Notes: generated from the letters alone by a model not told the origin. A stretch of DNA of 64,000 bases from Terriglobia bacterium (GCA_020073005.1 JAIQFX010000001.1:62001-126000), one strand, 5' to 3'. Numbered from the stretch's first letter, positions 1 through 8,383 are shown. A program made the numbers and translations.

Positions 1-612
1 CGCCGGCTGCGTACGACCGGGAGCCGTCGCCCGCGGCGTCGGAGGCGCCGGCCGGGCGACGGCCGCGCGTCCGGGTGGTGCTGGGCGTTCCGTCGCGGCG
101 GGCGGCTGCGCGCGCTCGGGCGCCGCGGGCGGCGCTTGCGCCTGTGGCGCCGGCGTTGCCGGAGTCGTCAGACGCGGCGCGACGCCACCGGAAGGCGCGG
201 CGGGCATGGTTTCGCTCAAACGCGGAGCGACGAGCGGCTCCGTCGGCGCAGGTGATGCGGGGCTCTCCGCTCGTCCCCGCGCCGCGACGGGCGGCGTCCG
301 CGATGGCTGTGGCGCGGAAGGCGTCCCGCGCGCGGCGGACGGCGTCGAAACAGGCGGACGCGGCGCGCTCGCGGGACCAGGCGACGTCGGCGGGGCCAGC
401 CAGATGATCAGCAGCGACAAGCCGACGAAGCCCACGGCGACCGCGCCGGTCCCGTACACGAGGAGCGTCTTGAGCGTCGGACGACTGGACCGGTGGCGGC
501 GCGGATATCCGAGCGTCGCCAGCACCGAATCGGCGCGCGAGGTCCGGCCGGATTCACCCGGCTCGTCCCCGTCGGCCGACTTGCGCCGGAGCGCATCCAG
601 AATCAGACTCAC
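1..612 (-). CDS. GspB-like inner-membrane protein, C-terminus cut by window edge
   Basis: The frame starts at a GTG whose last bases overlap the TGA of the ExeA-type ATPase gene (GTGA, four bases), so the two are translationally coupled. It begins MSLILDALRRKSADG, the hallmark start of GspB/ExeB proteins, which work with the GspA ATPase in placing the secretin through the peptidoglycan. About residues 45-72 form one membrane segment (TLLVYGTGAVAVGFVGLSLL and following). After it comes a long Pro/Ala/Arg-rich periplasmic linker that is still open at base 1. The conserved C-terminal GspB domain is outside the window. The family is inferred from the N-terminus, topology and neighbour. Confidence 0.75.
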   Translation of the reverse strand, partial: MSLILDALRRKSADGDEPGESGRTSRADSVLATLGYPRRHRSSRPTLKTLLVYGTGAVAVGFVGLSLLIIWLAPPTSPGPASAPRPPVSTPSAARGTPSAPQPSRTPPVAARGRAESPASPAPTEPLVAPRLSETMPAAPSGGVAPRLTTPATPAPQAQAPPAAPERAQPPAATERPAPPGRAAVARPAPPTPRATAPGRTQPA

Positions 613-2009
613 GGCTCCAGTCCCGATCGCTGCGCGCCAGTCTCGGGCTCCGGCGACGGTGCCGGGATGGTCCCCGTGGCGAATCCGGAGGTGACGATGC
701 GCGCGTCGCTCGAGGGCACGGCGGTCTTGAGGCGAGCGGCATCGCCGAGCGCCTGCGTGGAATCCGCGTAGGCGCCCGCGAGCACGCGGCGCCAGCGGCC
801 CTGCGATCCGAGATTCACATCAGCATAGAACACACGGAAGCCGGCCGCTTCGAGCCAATCCGTCAGCGCGCGCACATCACCGGCGGACGAAGATTCGGCA
901 ATCGGATACGAGCCGACGAGAATCGTGAGGGCCGCGTCGGCGGGCAGCGTGCGATCCACGCCCGGCTGCGCGTGCGGCGGCGTGACATCCCGCGCTGGAG
1001 TCTCGGCACGCGCGGGCATGGACGCGGCCTGCGCGACGCCGGCGAAGCGCTGATAGACGTACGCCGTCGCGCCAACGGCGAGCGCCGACGACACCATCAT
1101 GCCGGCCAGCGCCGCGGCGACCGGCGCGGGACGCTTCAGCCGGGTCAGACGCGCGAGGGCTGAAGCCGCCGCGGGCGCCGGCAGATCCAGACTCTCGGCC
1201 GCGCGCATGATCATCTCGGGGGTGATCTGCGTGGCATGCGCCGAAAATCCCGCGAGCAGCGCGCGATCGCAGATCAGATTGATCAAACGGGGAATGCCGC
1301 CGGAGAGCCGGTGCACGCGGGTCAGCGCGTCGGCGGTGAAGCTGACCGACGCGGCGCCGCCGGCAATCGCCAGCCGGTGCGCGACGTAGGCCGCCACGGC
1401 CTCGCGATCCAGCGGCTTCAGCTCGTAGCGGATCGACACGCGCTGGTCGAGCTGGCGCAGATTCGGCGAACGCAGCTGGCTCTGCAGCTCGAGCTGGCCG
1501 ACCAGAATGATCTGCAGCAGTTTCTCCTTGTCCGTCTCGAGATTCGAGAGGATGCGGATCTGCTCCAACACCGGAAGCGGCAGGTTCTGCGCTTCGTCGA
1601 TGATCAACACCGCGCTCGCCTTGAGCGGGATGAGTCCCAGCAAAAAGTCGTAGAGCGTGTCGACGAGCTCCTGCTTGCTCACGCGCGCGAGCCGGCCGGC
1701 TTTGATCTCCTCGCGCGAGATCACGCCGAAGTCCTGGAGGATGCGCTTGAGCAGATCCTCTTCGGTGAGGAATGGATTCAGCACGAGCGCCGTGAACGTA
1801 TTGCGATCGATCTGCTCGAGCAGCGCGCGGCACAGCGTCGTCTTGCCGGTCCCGATGTCGCCCGTGACGACGATGAAGCCTTCGCGCCGGCGGATGGCGT
1901 ACTGCAGCAGATCGAACGCGTTGCCGTGCGATTGGCCGCGATAGAGAAATTTCGGATCGGGCGTCAGGCTGAACGGCTTTTCCGCGAACCCGTAATAGCG
2001 TTCGTACAT
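609..2009 (-). CDS. ExeA/GspA (MshM)-type AAA ATPase with C-terminal SPOR domain
   Basis: This 466-residue protein starts MYERYYGFAEKPFSLTPDP, the standard opening of the ExeA/GspA/MshM family. It has a Walker A (GDIGTGKTT, about residues 51-59), Walker B (VLIIDEAQ, about 134-141) and the GIPRLINLICDRAL sensor region. A membrane segment follows at about 296-322, then a low-complexity Ala/Pro linker and a SPOR-like domain (LTILVGSYPIAESS to about residue 440), predicted to bind peptidoglycan in the periplasm. Known relatives use ATP to help assemble secretins of type II secretion or MSHA pili. The gene lies one base after the secretin stop and overlaps the GspB-like gene, so the three form one operon. 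Confidence 0.88.
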   Translation of the reverse strand: MYERYYGFAEKPFSLTPDPKFLYRGQSHGNAFDLLQYAIRRREGFIVVTGDIGTGKTTLCRALLEQIDRNTFTALVLNPFLTEEDLLKRILQDFGVISREEIKAGRLARVSKQELVDTLYDFLLGLIPLKASAVLIIDEAQNLPLPVLEQIRILSNLETDKEKLLQIILVGQLELQSQLRSPNLRQLDQRVSIRYELKPLDREAVAAYVAHRLAIAGGAASVSFTADALTRVHRLSGGIPRLINLICDRALLAGFSAHATQITPEMIMRAAESLDLPAPAAASALARLTRLKRPAPVAAALAGMMVSSALAVGATAYVYQRFAGVAQAASMPARAETPARDVTPPHAQPGVDRTLPADAALTILVGSYPIAESSSAGDVRALTDWLEAAGFRVFYADVNLGSQGRWRRVLAGAYADSTQALGDAARLKTAVPSSDARIVTSGFATGTIPAPSPEPETGAQRSGLEP

Positions 2010-2010
2010 G

Positions 2011-3240
2011 TTAGTGGACCCCGACGCCAGTCACGATCCTGGGCGTCAACAGGATCACCATTTCCACGCGCTTCTGCGTCACGACCGTGCCACGACCGAA
2101 CCATCCGCCCGACGTGCCGAGATTCTTCTTCTCGCGCGCCTCGCGCGTGCGCGTGAAACCGGACAGCACGAGCGTCTCGCCGCCCGCGACGCGCGCGATC
2201 AAGTCCGCCTGACCCGTCGCCGGCGGCTTCACGATGGGACTGACGCTCAACGTCACGACGCCATCGTCCGCCACTTGCGGCGTCACGCTCAGCGAGACGG
2301 CGTCGGTGCTGACGAGCGCGGGCTCGTTGTTCAACGTCAGGAGCCGGGGTACGGCCACCGTCGAGACCTTGCCCTGCGCCGCGAGCAGCGCCAGCAGCTT
2401 CGTGACGTCGGTCACGCGCAGGCCGGTCAGGGACGGTCGAGGCACGGCGCCGAGCGCCGCGGTCTGGGTGCCGATCATCTGCGCGGCGACCACCATCCAG
2501 TCGACGCCCGGCGCGTTCGCGTCATTGGGCTCGACTTCGATGACGCGCGCGTCGATCTGCACCTGACGCTGCACGCGATCCTGCACGGCGTCCAGATAGA
2601 TCGCGACGCGGTCGAGCCGCTCTGGAAAATCGGTCACCTGCAGCAGCCCGGCCTTGCGGTCGATGTTGAAGGTCGCGCGCGGCGACAGAAGCGATCGCAC
2701 GCCGCTCGTCAGATCGCCGAATACGTCGGTCTTCGTCGTGCTCGACACGGTGGCGCTGCTGCCGCCCGCCGCCGCGGTGACGGTCGACGCGCTCGATCGA
2801 TCGGTGGCGGCGTAGTTGAGGTCGAACAGCCGCGTCTCCGGCTCGCGCTTGAAGACGCGGACGAACGTGCCGTCCAGGTCGGACGCGAGGCCCAGCGGCG
2901 GAAGGATCAGATTGAGCGCCTGGCGCACGGTGACGTTCTTCAGCTCGCCGATGAACGTCCCCTCGATCGCCGGATCGGGCACGATGCTGAGGCTCGTGCC
3001 GCGCACGATCAGCAGCAGCAGATCGCGCACCGGCACGGGCTGCGCGAACGTCAGCGTGAACGTGCGGTTGTCGAGGTCGGCCGCCGGCGCGCGATTATCG
3101 AGCTGCGTCAGCGGCAGCGCCGGCAAGGCCGGCCGCTGCGGTGCTTGCGCGAGCGCGACGGATCCGTCAGCACCCAGCACCACGCACCCCGCACCCAGCA
3201 CGGCACTCAGCACCCAGCACCCCGCACGCCGCACCCGCAT
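2011..3240 (-). CDS. Secretin (MshL/PilQ/GspD family)
   Basis: This outer-membrane secretin subunit has about 409 residues. After a signal peptide ending near ALAQ there is a short secretin/TonB N-terminal domain (TFAQPVPVRDLLLLIVRGTS), an N-type domain with ATFNIDRKAGLLQVTDFPERL, and the secretin core (VQIDARVIEVE, VPRLLTLNNEPALV, GGETLVLSGFTRTRE, EMVILLTPRIV). The size and domain set fit MshL-type pilus secretins better than full GspD. I chose the ATG at 3240, giving MRVRRAGCWVLSAVLGAGC; an upstream frame start at 3255 adds five residues. The signal peptide is encoded by a GTGCTGGGTGC tandem repeat. No pilin or assembly ATPase gene is nearby, so the exported substrate is unknown. Confidence 0.88.
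   Translation of the reverse strand: MRVRRAGCWVLSAVLGAGCVVLGADGSVALAQAPQRPALPALPLTQLDNRAPAADLDNRTFTLTFAQPVPVRDLLLLIVRGTSLSIVPDPAIEGTFIGELKNVTVRQALNLILPPLGLASDLDGTFVRVFKREPETRLFDLNYAATDRSSASTVTAAAGGSSATVSSTTKTDVFGDLTSGVRSLLSPRATFNIDRKAGLLQVTDFPERLDRVAIYLDAVQDRVQRQVQIDARVIEVEPNDANAPGVDWMVVAAQMIGTQTAALGAVPRPSLTGLRVTDVTKLLALLAAQGKVSTVAVPRLLTLNNEPALVSTDAVSLSVTPQVADDGVVTLSVSPIVKPPATGQADLIARVAGGETLVLSGFTRTREAREKKNLGTSGGWFGRGTVVTQKRVEMVILLTPRIVTGVGVH
3168..3240 (-). repeat. Degenerate GTGCTGGGTGC tandem repeat encoding the secretin signal peptide
   Basis: Read on the minus strand, the first about 70 bases of the secretin gene are imperfect copies of GTGCTGGGTGC/GTGCTGAGTGC. The same kind of word repeat fills many gaps in this window. 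Here it supplies the hydrophobic core VLSAVLGAGCVVLGA. Confidence 0.7.
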
Positions 3241-3354
3241 AGACACCCATTCCACGCTCAGGTTTTCGGCCTCTACGACGTTGGGCGATAGACGCCGAAG
3301 TGTGCAGCGCCGGGAAGCGGCAGGGAGATCGCCGCGGCCGCGCGCGGCCGGTGG

Positions 3355-3885
3355 TCAGACGCCTGGGGCGACGTCGACGGTGGCAGGCAGCGCCGGCTTC
3401 TTGAAAAGTGCCGCGCCCAGCAGCCCGCCGAGCGTCGAGAAGATCGCGCCGACGAACAACATGAACATGAAGCCGAGAACGCGGCGGATGAGAATGATGC
3501 CGATGCTGAACTCGACGTTCCTGCCCGACATGCGATCGACCATGTCGCGCATCTCCGGCGACATCGTGCCGGCGAGGTCGAGGAACCGTTCCGCCATCGC
3601 GCGCTCGAGCGGCGCCATGAGGATGTCGATCGGAATCGCGAGCACGAGGTGGACGCACGCGCCGACAAGGCCCGCCAGCAGTCCCGCGAGCGCCCCGTCG
3701 CCGGGCGTGATCGGCCCGGACTGATTCTGCTGCAGGACGTACGCCGCCACGACGCCGCCGCTCACCACCCACAGGCAGCAGCAGATGTTGCCCAAATAGA
3801 TGAGCGGGAGCGCCGACAGGACGCCCATCACCGCGCCGCCGATCAGCGCGGGCTGCAGGTAGGTGGGTTTAGTCGTAGTACTCAC
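3355..3885 (-). CDS. Small integral membrane protein of unknown function
   Basis: This 176-residue protein appears to have about four to five membrane segments: about residues 11-32 (ALIGGAVMGVLSALPLIYLG), 34-50 (CCCLWVVSGGVVAAYV), 65-90 (ALAGLLAGLVGACVHLVLAI) and a C-terminal pair (IILIRRVLGFMFMLFVGAIF, then STLGGLLGAALF). Between them is an amphipathic cytoplasmic stretch (PLERAMAERFLDLAGTMSPE). The start overlaps the end of ino1 by 17 bases, so it is co-transcribed with ino1. I do not recognise a named family. The Gly-rich paired helices and charged loop resemble small DUF4199-like membrane proteins only in general style. Confidence 0.7.
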   Translation of the reverse strand: MSTTTKPTYLQPALIGGAVMGVLSALPLIYLGNICCCLWVVSGGVVAAYVLQQNQSGPITPGDGALAGLLAGLVGACVHLVLAIPIDILMAPLERAMAERFLDLAGTMSPEMRDMVDRMSGRNVEFSIGIILIRRVLGFMFMLFVGAIFSTLGGLLGAALFKKPALPATVDVAPGV

Positions 3886-5182
3886 GGCCCAGGTGCGTGA
3901 TCAACTCTTCGCCTTTGAGGTAGCGGAGCGTGTTCTTCAGCTTCATGAGCTGAATGAACAGATCGTGTTCCGGGTACAGGCCGGGCGCGTGCACGGGGCT
4001 CTTGAAGTAGAAGGACAACCACTCCTGAATGCCGTGCATGTTGGCGCGCTTGGCCAGATCGAGGAACAGCGCGACGTCCAGCACGATCGGCGCCGCCAGA
4101 ATGCTGTCGCGGCAGAGGAAGTTGATCTTCAGCTGCATCGGATAGCCGAGCCACCCGACGAGATCGATGTTGTCCCAGCCTTCCTTGTTGTCGCCGCGCG
4201 GCGGGTAGTAGTTGATCCGGACGACGTGGCAGAGATCCTGGTACAGATCCGGATACAGCTGCGGCTGCAGGATGTAGTCGAGGACCGACTTCTTGCTCTC
4301 TTCCTTCGTCTTGAACGACTCCGGGTCGTCGAGCACTTCCCCGTCGCGGTTGCCGAGAATGTTGGTCGAGTACCAGCCGGCGACGCCGAGCAGCCGCGCC
4401 TTGAGGCCGGGCGCGATGATCGTCTTGATCAGCGTCTGCCCCGTCTTCAGGTCCTTGCCGGCGAGCGGCGATTTCGTGTGCGCGGCCAGCTCGACGAGCG
4501 CCGGGATGTCGGCCGTGAGATTCGGCGCCGCGTTGGCGTACGGAATGCCCATGCGGATCGCGGCGTAGGCGTAGACCATGCTCGACGGGATCGCGGGATC
4601 GTTCTCTTCGAGGGCGCGCTCGAAGTTCTTCATCGAGGAGTGCGCCTCGGACTCCGTCATGAAGACTTCCGTGCTGCCGCACCAGACCATGACGAGCCGA
4701 TCCAGCTTGTTCTCGTCCTTGAAGCGGCGGATGTCCTCCATCACCTGCTCGGCGAGGTCCCGCTTGTTCTTGCCTTTCTTGACGTTCGGGCCGTCCAGGC
4801 GCTTGACGTAGCGCTGATCGAAGACCGCGGGCCACGGGCGAATCTTCTCGAGCTCGGGCCGCACTTTCTCGAGCAGCGCGGGCTCGAGCACCCCGGCCGT
4901 CTTCGCAGCGGTATAGCAATCGTCGTTGAAGATATCCCAGCCGCCGAACACGAGATCGTCGAGCGACGACAGCGGCACGACGTCGTTGATCTTCGGCGAG
5001 CGTCCCTCGGTCCGCTTGCCCAGCCGGACCGTGCCCATCTGCGTCAGCGAGCCGATGGGTTTGGACAATCCTTTGCGTATGGCGAGCACGCCGGCGATGG
5101 TGGTCGTGCTGACGGCGCCGAGGCCGACCAGCAGCACGCCGAGTTTGCCGTGCGCAGGAGCGATGTCGATGGGTGTAGGCAC
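3869..5182 (-). CDS. ino1: Inositol-3-phosphate synthase
   Basis: This 437-residue enzyme converts glucose 6-phosphate to 1L-myo-inositol 1-phosphate using bound NAD, the first step to inositol lipids or inositol-derived solutes. Visible family blocks are the N-terminal nucleotide loop (VGLGAVSTTTIAG), the DIFNDDCYTAAKTAGVLE segment, SSMVYAYAAIRMGIPYANAA, KTGQTLIKT, ILGNRDGEVLDDPESF with the following EESKKSVLDYIL, and the NIDLVGWLGYPMQLKINFLC core. The length is close to other bacterial enzymes. The start is GTG at 5182. It has no Shine-Dalgarno but has TATAGT eight bases upstream, so the message may be leaderless. It heads the minus-strand operon that runs into the secretin genes, a link of unclear meaning. 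Confidence 0.92.
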   Translation of the reverse strand: MPTPIDIAPAHGKLGVLLVGLGAVSTTTIAGVLAIRKGLSKPIGSLTQMGTVRLGKRTEGRSPKINDVVPLSSLDDLVFGGWDIFNDDCYTAAKTAGVLEPALLEKVRPELEKIRPWPAVFDQRYVKRLDGPNVKKGKNKRDLAEQVMEDIRRFKDENKLDRLVMVWCGSTEVFMTESEAHSSMKNFERALEENDPAIPSSMVYAYAAIRMGIPYANAAPNLTADIPALVELAAHTKSPLAGKDLKTGQTLIKTIIAPGLKARLLGVAGWYSTNILGNRDGEVLDDPESFKTKEESKKSVLDYILQPQLYPDLYQDLCHVVRINYYPPRGDNKEGWDNIDLVGWLGYPMQLKINFLCRDSILAAPIVLDVALFLDLAKRANMHGIQEWLSFYFKSPVHAPGLYPEHDLFIQLMKLKNTLRYLKGEELITHLGREYYD

Positions 5183-5190
5183 GAAAGGAA

Positions 5191-5196
5191 ACTATA
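5191..5196 (-). promoter_or_regulatory. Putative -10 element of a leaderless ino1 promoter
   Basis: TATAGT on the minus strand lies 8 bases before the GTG start of ino1, and no purine-rich ribosome site fits between them. No convincing TTGACA box is visible upstream. Confidence 0.45.
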
Positions 5197-5210
5197 TCAT
5201 CCGGCCACGG

Positions 5211-5216
5211 TAAACT
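5211..5216 (+). promoter_or_regulatory. Putative -10 element of a leaderless methyltransferase promoter
   Basis: TAAACT lies 8 bases before the ATG at 5225. It is in the same 42-base divergent gap as the ino1 element and has the same spacing. Confidence 0.35.
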
Positions 5217-5224
5217 GGGCGGCG

Positions 5225-5797
5225 ATGGCGTTGAATCCATTCATACGGCGCGACAACCCGCATCTGCTCGTGGTCAGCATGACCGGCGTGAAGATGGGCG
5301 ACCGCCTCGTGCAGGTCGGCTGCGCCCACGGCGGACGCCTCGCGGCTATCGCCGGCAAAGTCGGACTGTCGGGCCGCGCCGTGCTCGTCGCGCCGGATGA
5401 CGCGTCGGCCGCGCGTGCGGGCAAGGCCGCGAGCGACGCGGGCGTGCTCGTCGAGATAGAAGTCGCGCCGCCTACGCGCCTGCCGGTCGAGGACGATGCG
5501 TTCGATCTCGCGGTCGTCGACGAAACGGGGGGACTTCTGGCCACGATGCGTCCCGAGGATCGCGTCGCGGCGATTCGCGAGCTCGCGCGCGTGCTGCGGC
5601 CCGGCGGCCGGGTCGTCATCGTCGGCGCCGCCACACGCGGCGGATTCGGCGCGCTCCTCACGCGCGCGCAAAGCGGTCCGCCGTTTGTCGCGTCGGGTCA
5701 GGCCACGCTGGCGCTCGAGGCCGACGGATTCAAGGGGGCGCGCATGCTGGCGGAGCGTGAAGGTTTGATCTTTGTCGAGGGCATCAAACCGCGATAG
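5225..5797 (+). CDS. SAM-dependent methyltransferase-like protein (UbiE/Methyltransf_11 type)
   Basis: This 190-residue protein has a class I methyltransferase fold signature. Residues about 25-35 hold the glycine-containing motif I equivalent (RLVQVGCAHGGRLAAIAGKV). The acidic end of strand 2 is VAPDDASAARA, motif II is FDLAVVDETGG, and the post-motif is RELARVLRPGGRVVIVGAATRGG. Motif I is degenerate (VGCAHGG instead of xGxGxG), so cofactor binding should be checked. The start at 5225 gives MALNPFIRRDN and lies eight bases after a TAAACT box. It is divergent from ino1. The substrate cannot be inferred. Confidence 0.78.
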   Translation: MALNPFIRRDNPHLLVVSMTGVKMGDRLVQVGCAHGGRLAAIAGKVGLSGRAVLVAPDDASAARAGKAASDAGVLVEIEVAPPTRLPVEDDAFDLAVVDETGGLLATMRPEDRVAAIRELARVLRPGGRVVIVGAATRGGFGALLTRAQSGPPFVASGQATLALEADGFKGARMLAEREGLIFVEGIKPR

Positions 5798-5822
5798 ATC
5801 TACCCTTCCTGCCCATCCCGCC

Positions 5823-6590
5823 CTATCGCGCGCAGGTCAAGTGTCTCCCGCCGTCGATCGGAATCGTCTCTCCCGTCATCCACCCCGCGCGATCCGAGGC
5901 AAGAAAGAGAATGAGGGCCGCGATGTCGTCCGGCTGGCCCGGACGGCCGAGCGGATGCGTTTCCTTCGATCGTTCGAGAAACGCCGCGTACTGCGGCTCC
6001 GCCATCCCGGAACGGCGGTGCAGGTTCGTCACGGTGACGCCGGGATTGACCGCGTTGACGCGCACGCCGAGCGGCGCCATCTCAATCGCCGCGCACCGCG
6101 TGAGGTGATCGACGCCCGCCTTGCTGACGCAGTACGCCAGCACGCCCGGAAACGATCGGAGTCCGTTGACGCTGGACACGTTGACGATCGTGCCCTTGCT
6201 CGCCTTGAGGTGCGGCGCGGCCGCGCGCATCAGCCGGAACGGCGCGCGCAGGTTGACGGCCATCATCGCGTCCCAGATCTCGTCGGTTGTGGCGTCGAGC
6301 GTGCCGCTCGCGATCACGCCGGCCGCATTGACGAGCACGTCGAGCCGGCCGAACGCGCCGGTCGCGGCGGCAACGATGCGATCGGGCGCGTCGGCGGCGG
6401 TGACGTCGACGCAGCAGGTGACGGGACGTCCCCCGGCGCCGCCCACGGCGTCGGCGACTTCACCCAACACGGTTTCATTACGTCCAACCAAGACCACTGA
6501 CGCGCCGTCGCGGCCGAACGCCTCGGCGGTGGCGCGGCCGATGCCGCTGGTGGCGCCCGTGACGATGATGCTCTGGCCTGCAAAAGACAT
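5823..6590 (-). CDS. Short-chain dehydrogenase/reductase
   Basis: This 255-residue classical SDR has the cofactor loop TGATSGIG (residues 11-18), the strand-4 motif NAAG (about 88-91), catalytic Ser in VNVSSVNG, and the YCVSK catalytic Tyr/Lys pair (about 153-157). The C-terminus (AALILFLASDRAGWMTGETI, then PIDGG) is typical of the FabG-like 3-oxoacyl reductase and sugar/alcohol dehydrogenase subgroup. The residue after strand 2 is Arg (LVGRNE), which favours NADP(H). The start at 6590 is preceded by TAGACT six bases upstream without a Shine-Dalgarno. Substrate is unknown. It converges on the methyltransferase gene with a 25-base gap. Confidence 0.9.
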   Translation of the reverse strand: MSFAGQSIIVTGATSGIGRATAEAFGRDGASVVLVGRNETVLGEVADAVGGAGGRPVTCCVDVTAADAPDRIVAAATGAFGRLDVLVNAAGVIASGTLDATTDEIWDAMMAVNLRAPFRLMRAAAPHLKASKGTIVNVSSVNGLRSFPGVLAYCVSKAGVDHLTRCAAIEMAPLGVRVNAVNPGVTVTNLHRRSGMAEPQYAAFLERSKETHPLGRPGQPDDIAALILFLASDRAGWMTGETIPIDGGRHLTCAR

Positions 6591-6596
6591 GGCGTC

Positions 6597-6602
6597 AGTC
6601 TA
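6597..6602 (-). promoter_or_regulatory. Putative -10 element of a leaderless SDR promoter
   Basis: TAGACT on the minus strand lies 6 bases before the ATG at 6590, and there is no ribosome-binding sequence between. Confidence 0.35.
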
Positions 6603-6722
6603 GCTAAAACGGGGACAGGTCTCCCTGCTAGAGTACGGACGGGCCTCGCCAGCTATGGAAAAACCGCGGGAATGCGCCGGAGTCTTCAGGCGAGCGTTTT
6701 GCTTCGCCTGGAAGCGGGATTA

Positions 6723-7733
6723 ATGCACACCCCGACGCCGGATTTGTACTCGGCGCGAGAGATCGCCCTGGCCGCGGGTGTGCCCGAGGCGCGGGTGCGC
6801 GCCGCGCTCGGGCCCCAGGCCTCGCTCTTCGTCCAACACGCCGATGCCGTGCGGCTGGGCCGCGCGCTGGCGAAGCGCGCGCACGCCGACGGGTTGTTTG
6901 CGCTCTACACGGGCGCGGACAGCACCCTCGAATCGGCCCCGGTCTTCGCGGCATCGAGCACGGCGCACGCCGGAATGCTCGCGGCGCTCGTCATCATCGC
7001 CACGTTCAACGTCACCCCGAGAATCGTGAACTCCGATGCGCCGACGCATCTCGTCGATCCGATGCAGCTGATCTTTCTCGCGACGCCGGGACCGGGCGGA
7101 GGCGGGGGCGGCAGCGGACTCGAACAGCCGGCGCCGCCGCCCAAGGCGATGCTCGAGGGCAAACGGGCCGTCAGCAGCCCCGCGCCTGAAGTTCGTCAAC
7201 CCCAACCGATCGTGCCGGCGCCGAAGCCGCTCAACGCGGAGCCGCTGCCGGCGCTCATCGCGCCGATTGTGAGCGCGCCCGCCGACGCGCAGACTCGCGC
7301 GGGCGTCCTGCAGCAGACCGAAGTGCAGATCGACAGCCATGGACCGGGCACCGGTGGCAGCGCGGGCAGCGGCGCTGGCGCCGGACTCGGCGACGGTACC
7401 GGTAGCGGCGTCGGACCTGGTTCCGGTGGCGGCACCGGCGGCGGACCCTATCGCCCGGGCAGCGGGATCGATCCGCCGCGGTTGCTGCGCGAAGTCAAAG
7501 CGGATTACACGGAAGACGCGCGGCAGCGCGGACTGTCGGGCGAAGTCGTCATGGAAATCGTCGTGCGACGCGACGGATCCGTCGGCGAAGTGAAGATCCT
7601 TCAGGGTCTCGGCGGCGGACTGAACGATCGAGCGGTCCAGGCCGTGCGCCAGTGGCGGTTCTCTCCCGCGCACAAGCAGGGCGAAGCCGTGGACGTGATG
7701 GTGGAAGTCTCCGTGGAGTTCCGGCTGCGATGA
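6723..7733 (+). CDS. TonB-family energy-transduction protein with HTH-like N-terminus
   Basis: This 336-residue protein ends in a TonB C-terminal domain (about residues 255-336: PPRLLREVKADYTEDARQRG, VVMEIVVRRDGSVGEVKIL, AVQAVRQWRFSPAHKQGEAV). Such domains span the periplasm and contact outer-membrane receptors. A single membrane segment lies at about 80-97 (TAHAGMLAALVIIATFNV). A Pro-rich and Gly/Ser-rich linker follows. Unusually, the cytoplasmic N-terminus (YSAREIALAAGVPEARVRAA) looks like a MerR/Xis-type helix-turn-helix. I chose the ATG at 6723. An in-frame ATG at 6672 would add 17 residues with no extra domain. The stop overlaps the start of the next gene (ATGA). Confidence 0.82.
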   Translation: MHTPTPDLYSAREIALAAGVPEARVRAALGPQASLFVQHADAVRLGRALAKRAHADGLFALYTGADSTLESAPVFAASSTAHAGMLAALVIIATFNVTPRIVNSDAPTHLVDPMQLIFLATPGPGGGGGGSGLEQPAPPPKAMLEGKRAVSSPAPEVRQPQPIVPAPKPLNAEPLPALIAPIVSAPADAQTRAGVLQQTEVQIDSHGPGTGGSAGSGAGAGLGDGTGSGVGPGSGGGTGGGPYRPGSGIDPPRLLREVKADYTEDARQRGLSGEVVMEIVVRRDGSVGEVKILQGLGGGLNDRAVQAVRQWRFSPAHKQGEAVDVMVEVSVEFRLR

Positions 7734-8383
7734 CGTTTCTGATCATCGTGACGCTGTGCTCACTGCTCTTGGCCGCGCTCATGTCGGTCATCGCGTGGCG
7801 ACTCGCCGGCGAGGAGCGCCGGCGGTCGGAAGCGCGCGTTGCAGTGCTCGCGTCGGAGATTCATGACCTCGATGCCGCGCCTGCAGTGCCCGCGCAGCAG
7901 GTCCCGTCGAGTACCGACCTCTTCGCGGCCGCGCAGCCTGAGACGTCCGCGGGACGCTGGGCCACCGTCGTCGGCCTCGGCGTCATCGCGTTCTGCGCGA
8001 TCCTCGCGCTGGCCGTCGGGCTCAGCAGCGCGCGATCCGCGCCGGGCGCGGGCGCCGCGTCTGCGGCCGCCGCGCCACCGCTGGAGCTCATCGCGCTCGA
8101 TCACGATCGCGAAGGCGATCGACTGGTGATCCGCGGCGTCGTGCGCAATCCGGCGTCCGGGCCCGCCGTCCCGCGTCTGACGGCGGTAGTATTTCTGTTC
8201 AATCGCGACGGCGGCTTTCTGAGCAGTGAACGCGCCCCCATCGGCGCCGCGACGCTCGCGCCTGGCAGCGAATCTCCGTTCGTCGTGACCGTGGCCGGCG
8301 CCGGCGACGTCGGGCGATACCGGATCAGCTTCAGAACCGATGATCGGATCGTGCCGCACGTCGATACGCGGGGAAAAAGTTAG
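7730..8383 (+). CDS. Two-TM membrane protein with FxLYD/DUF3426-like C-terminal domain
   Basis: This 217-residue protein starts at the ATG overlapping the TonB stop. An N-terminal membrane helix (MTFLIIVTLCSLLLAALMSV) leads into a charged stretch, then a second helix at about 85-105 (WATVVGLGVIAFCAILALAV). The periplasmic C-terminus (about 125-217) is a beta domain with DRLVIRGVVRNPASGP, AVVFLFNRDGGFLSSERAPI and LAPGSESPFVVTV. This pattern matches FxLYD/DUF3426 domains, which describe post-translational localisation or envelope proteins of unknown role. Tight coupling suggests it works with the TonB-like protein. Confidence 0.65.
   Translation: MTFLIIVTLCSLLLAALMSVIAWRLAGEERRRSEARVAVLASEIHDLDAAPAVPAQQVPSSTDLFAAAQPETSAGRWATVVGLGVIAFCAILALAVGLSSARSAPGAGAASAAAAPPLELIALDHDREGDRLVIRGVVRNPASGPAVPRLTAVVFLFNRDGGFLSSERAPIGAATLAPGSESPFVVTVAGAGDVGRYRISFRTDDRIVPHVDTRGKS

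Noticed and set aside
3863-5224. N-terminal extension of the methyltransferase over the ino1 region
   Set aside because: The added part is antisense to ino1. The conserved methyltransferase core starts at MALNPFIRRDN.
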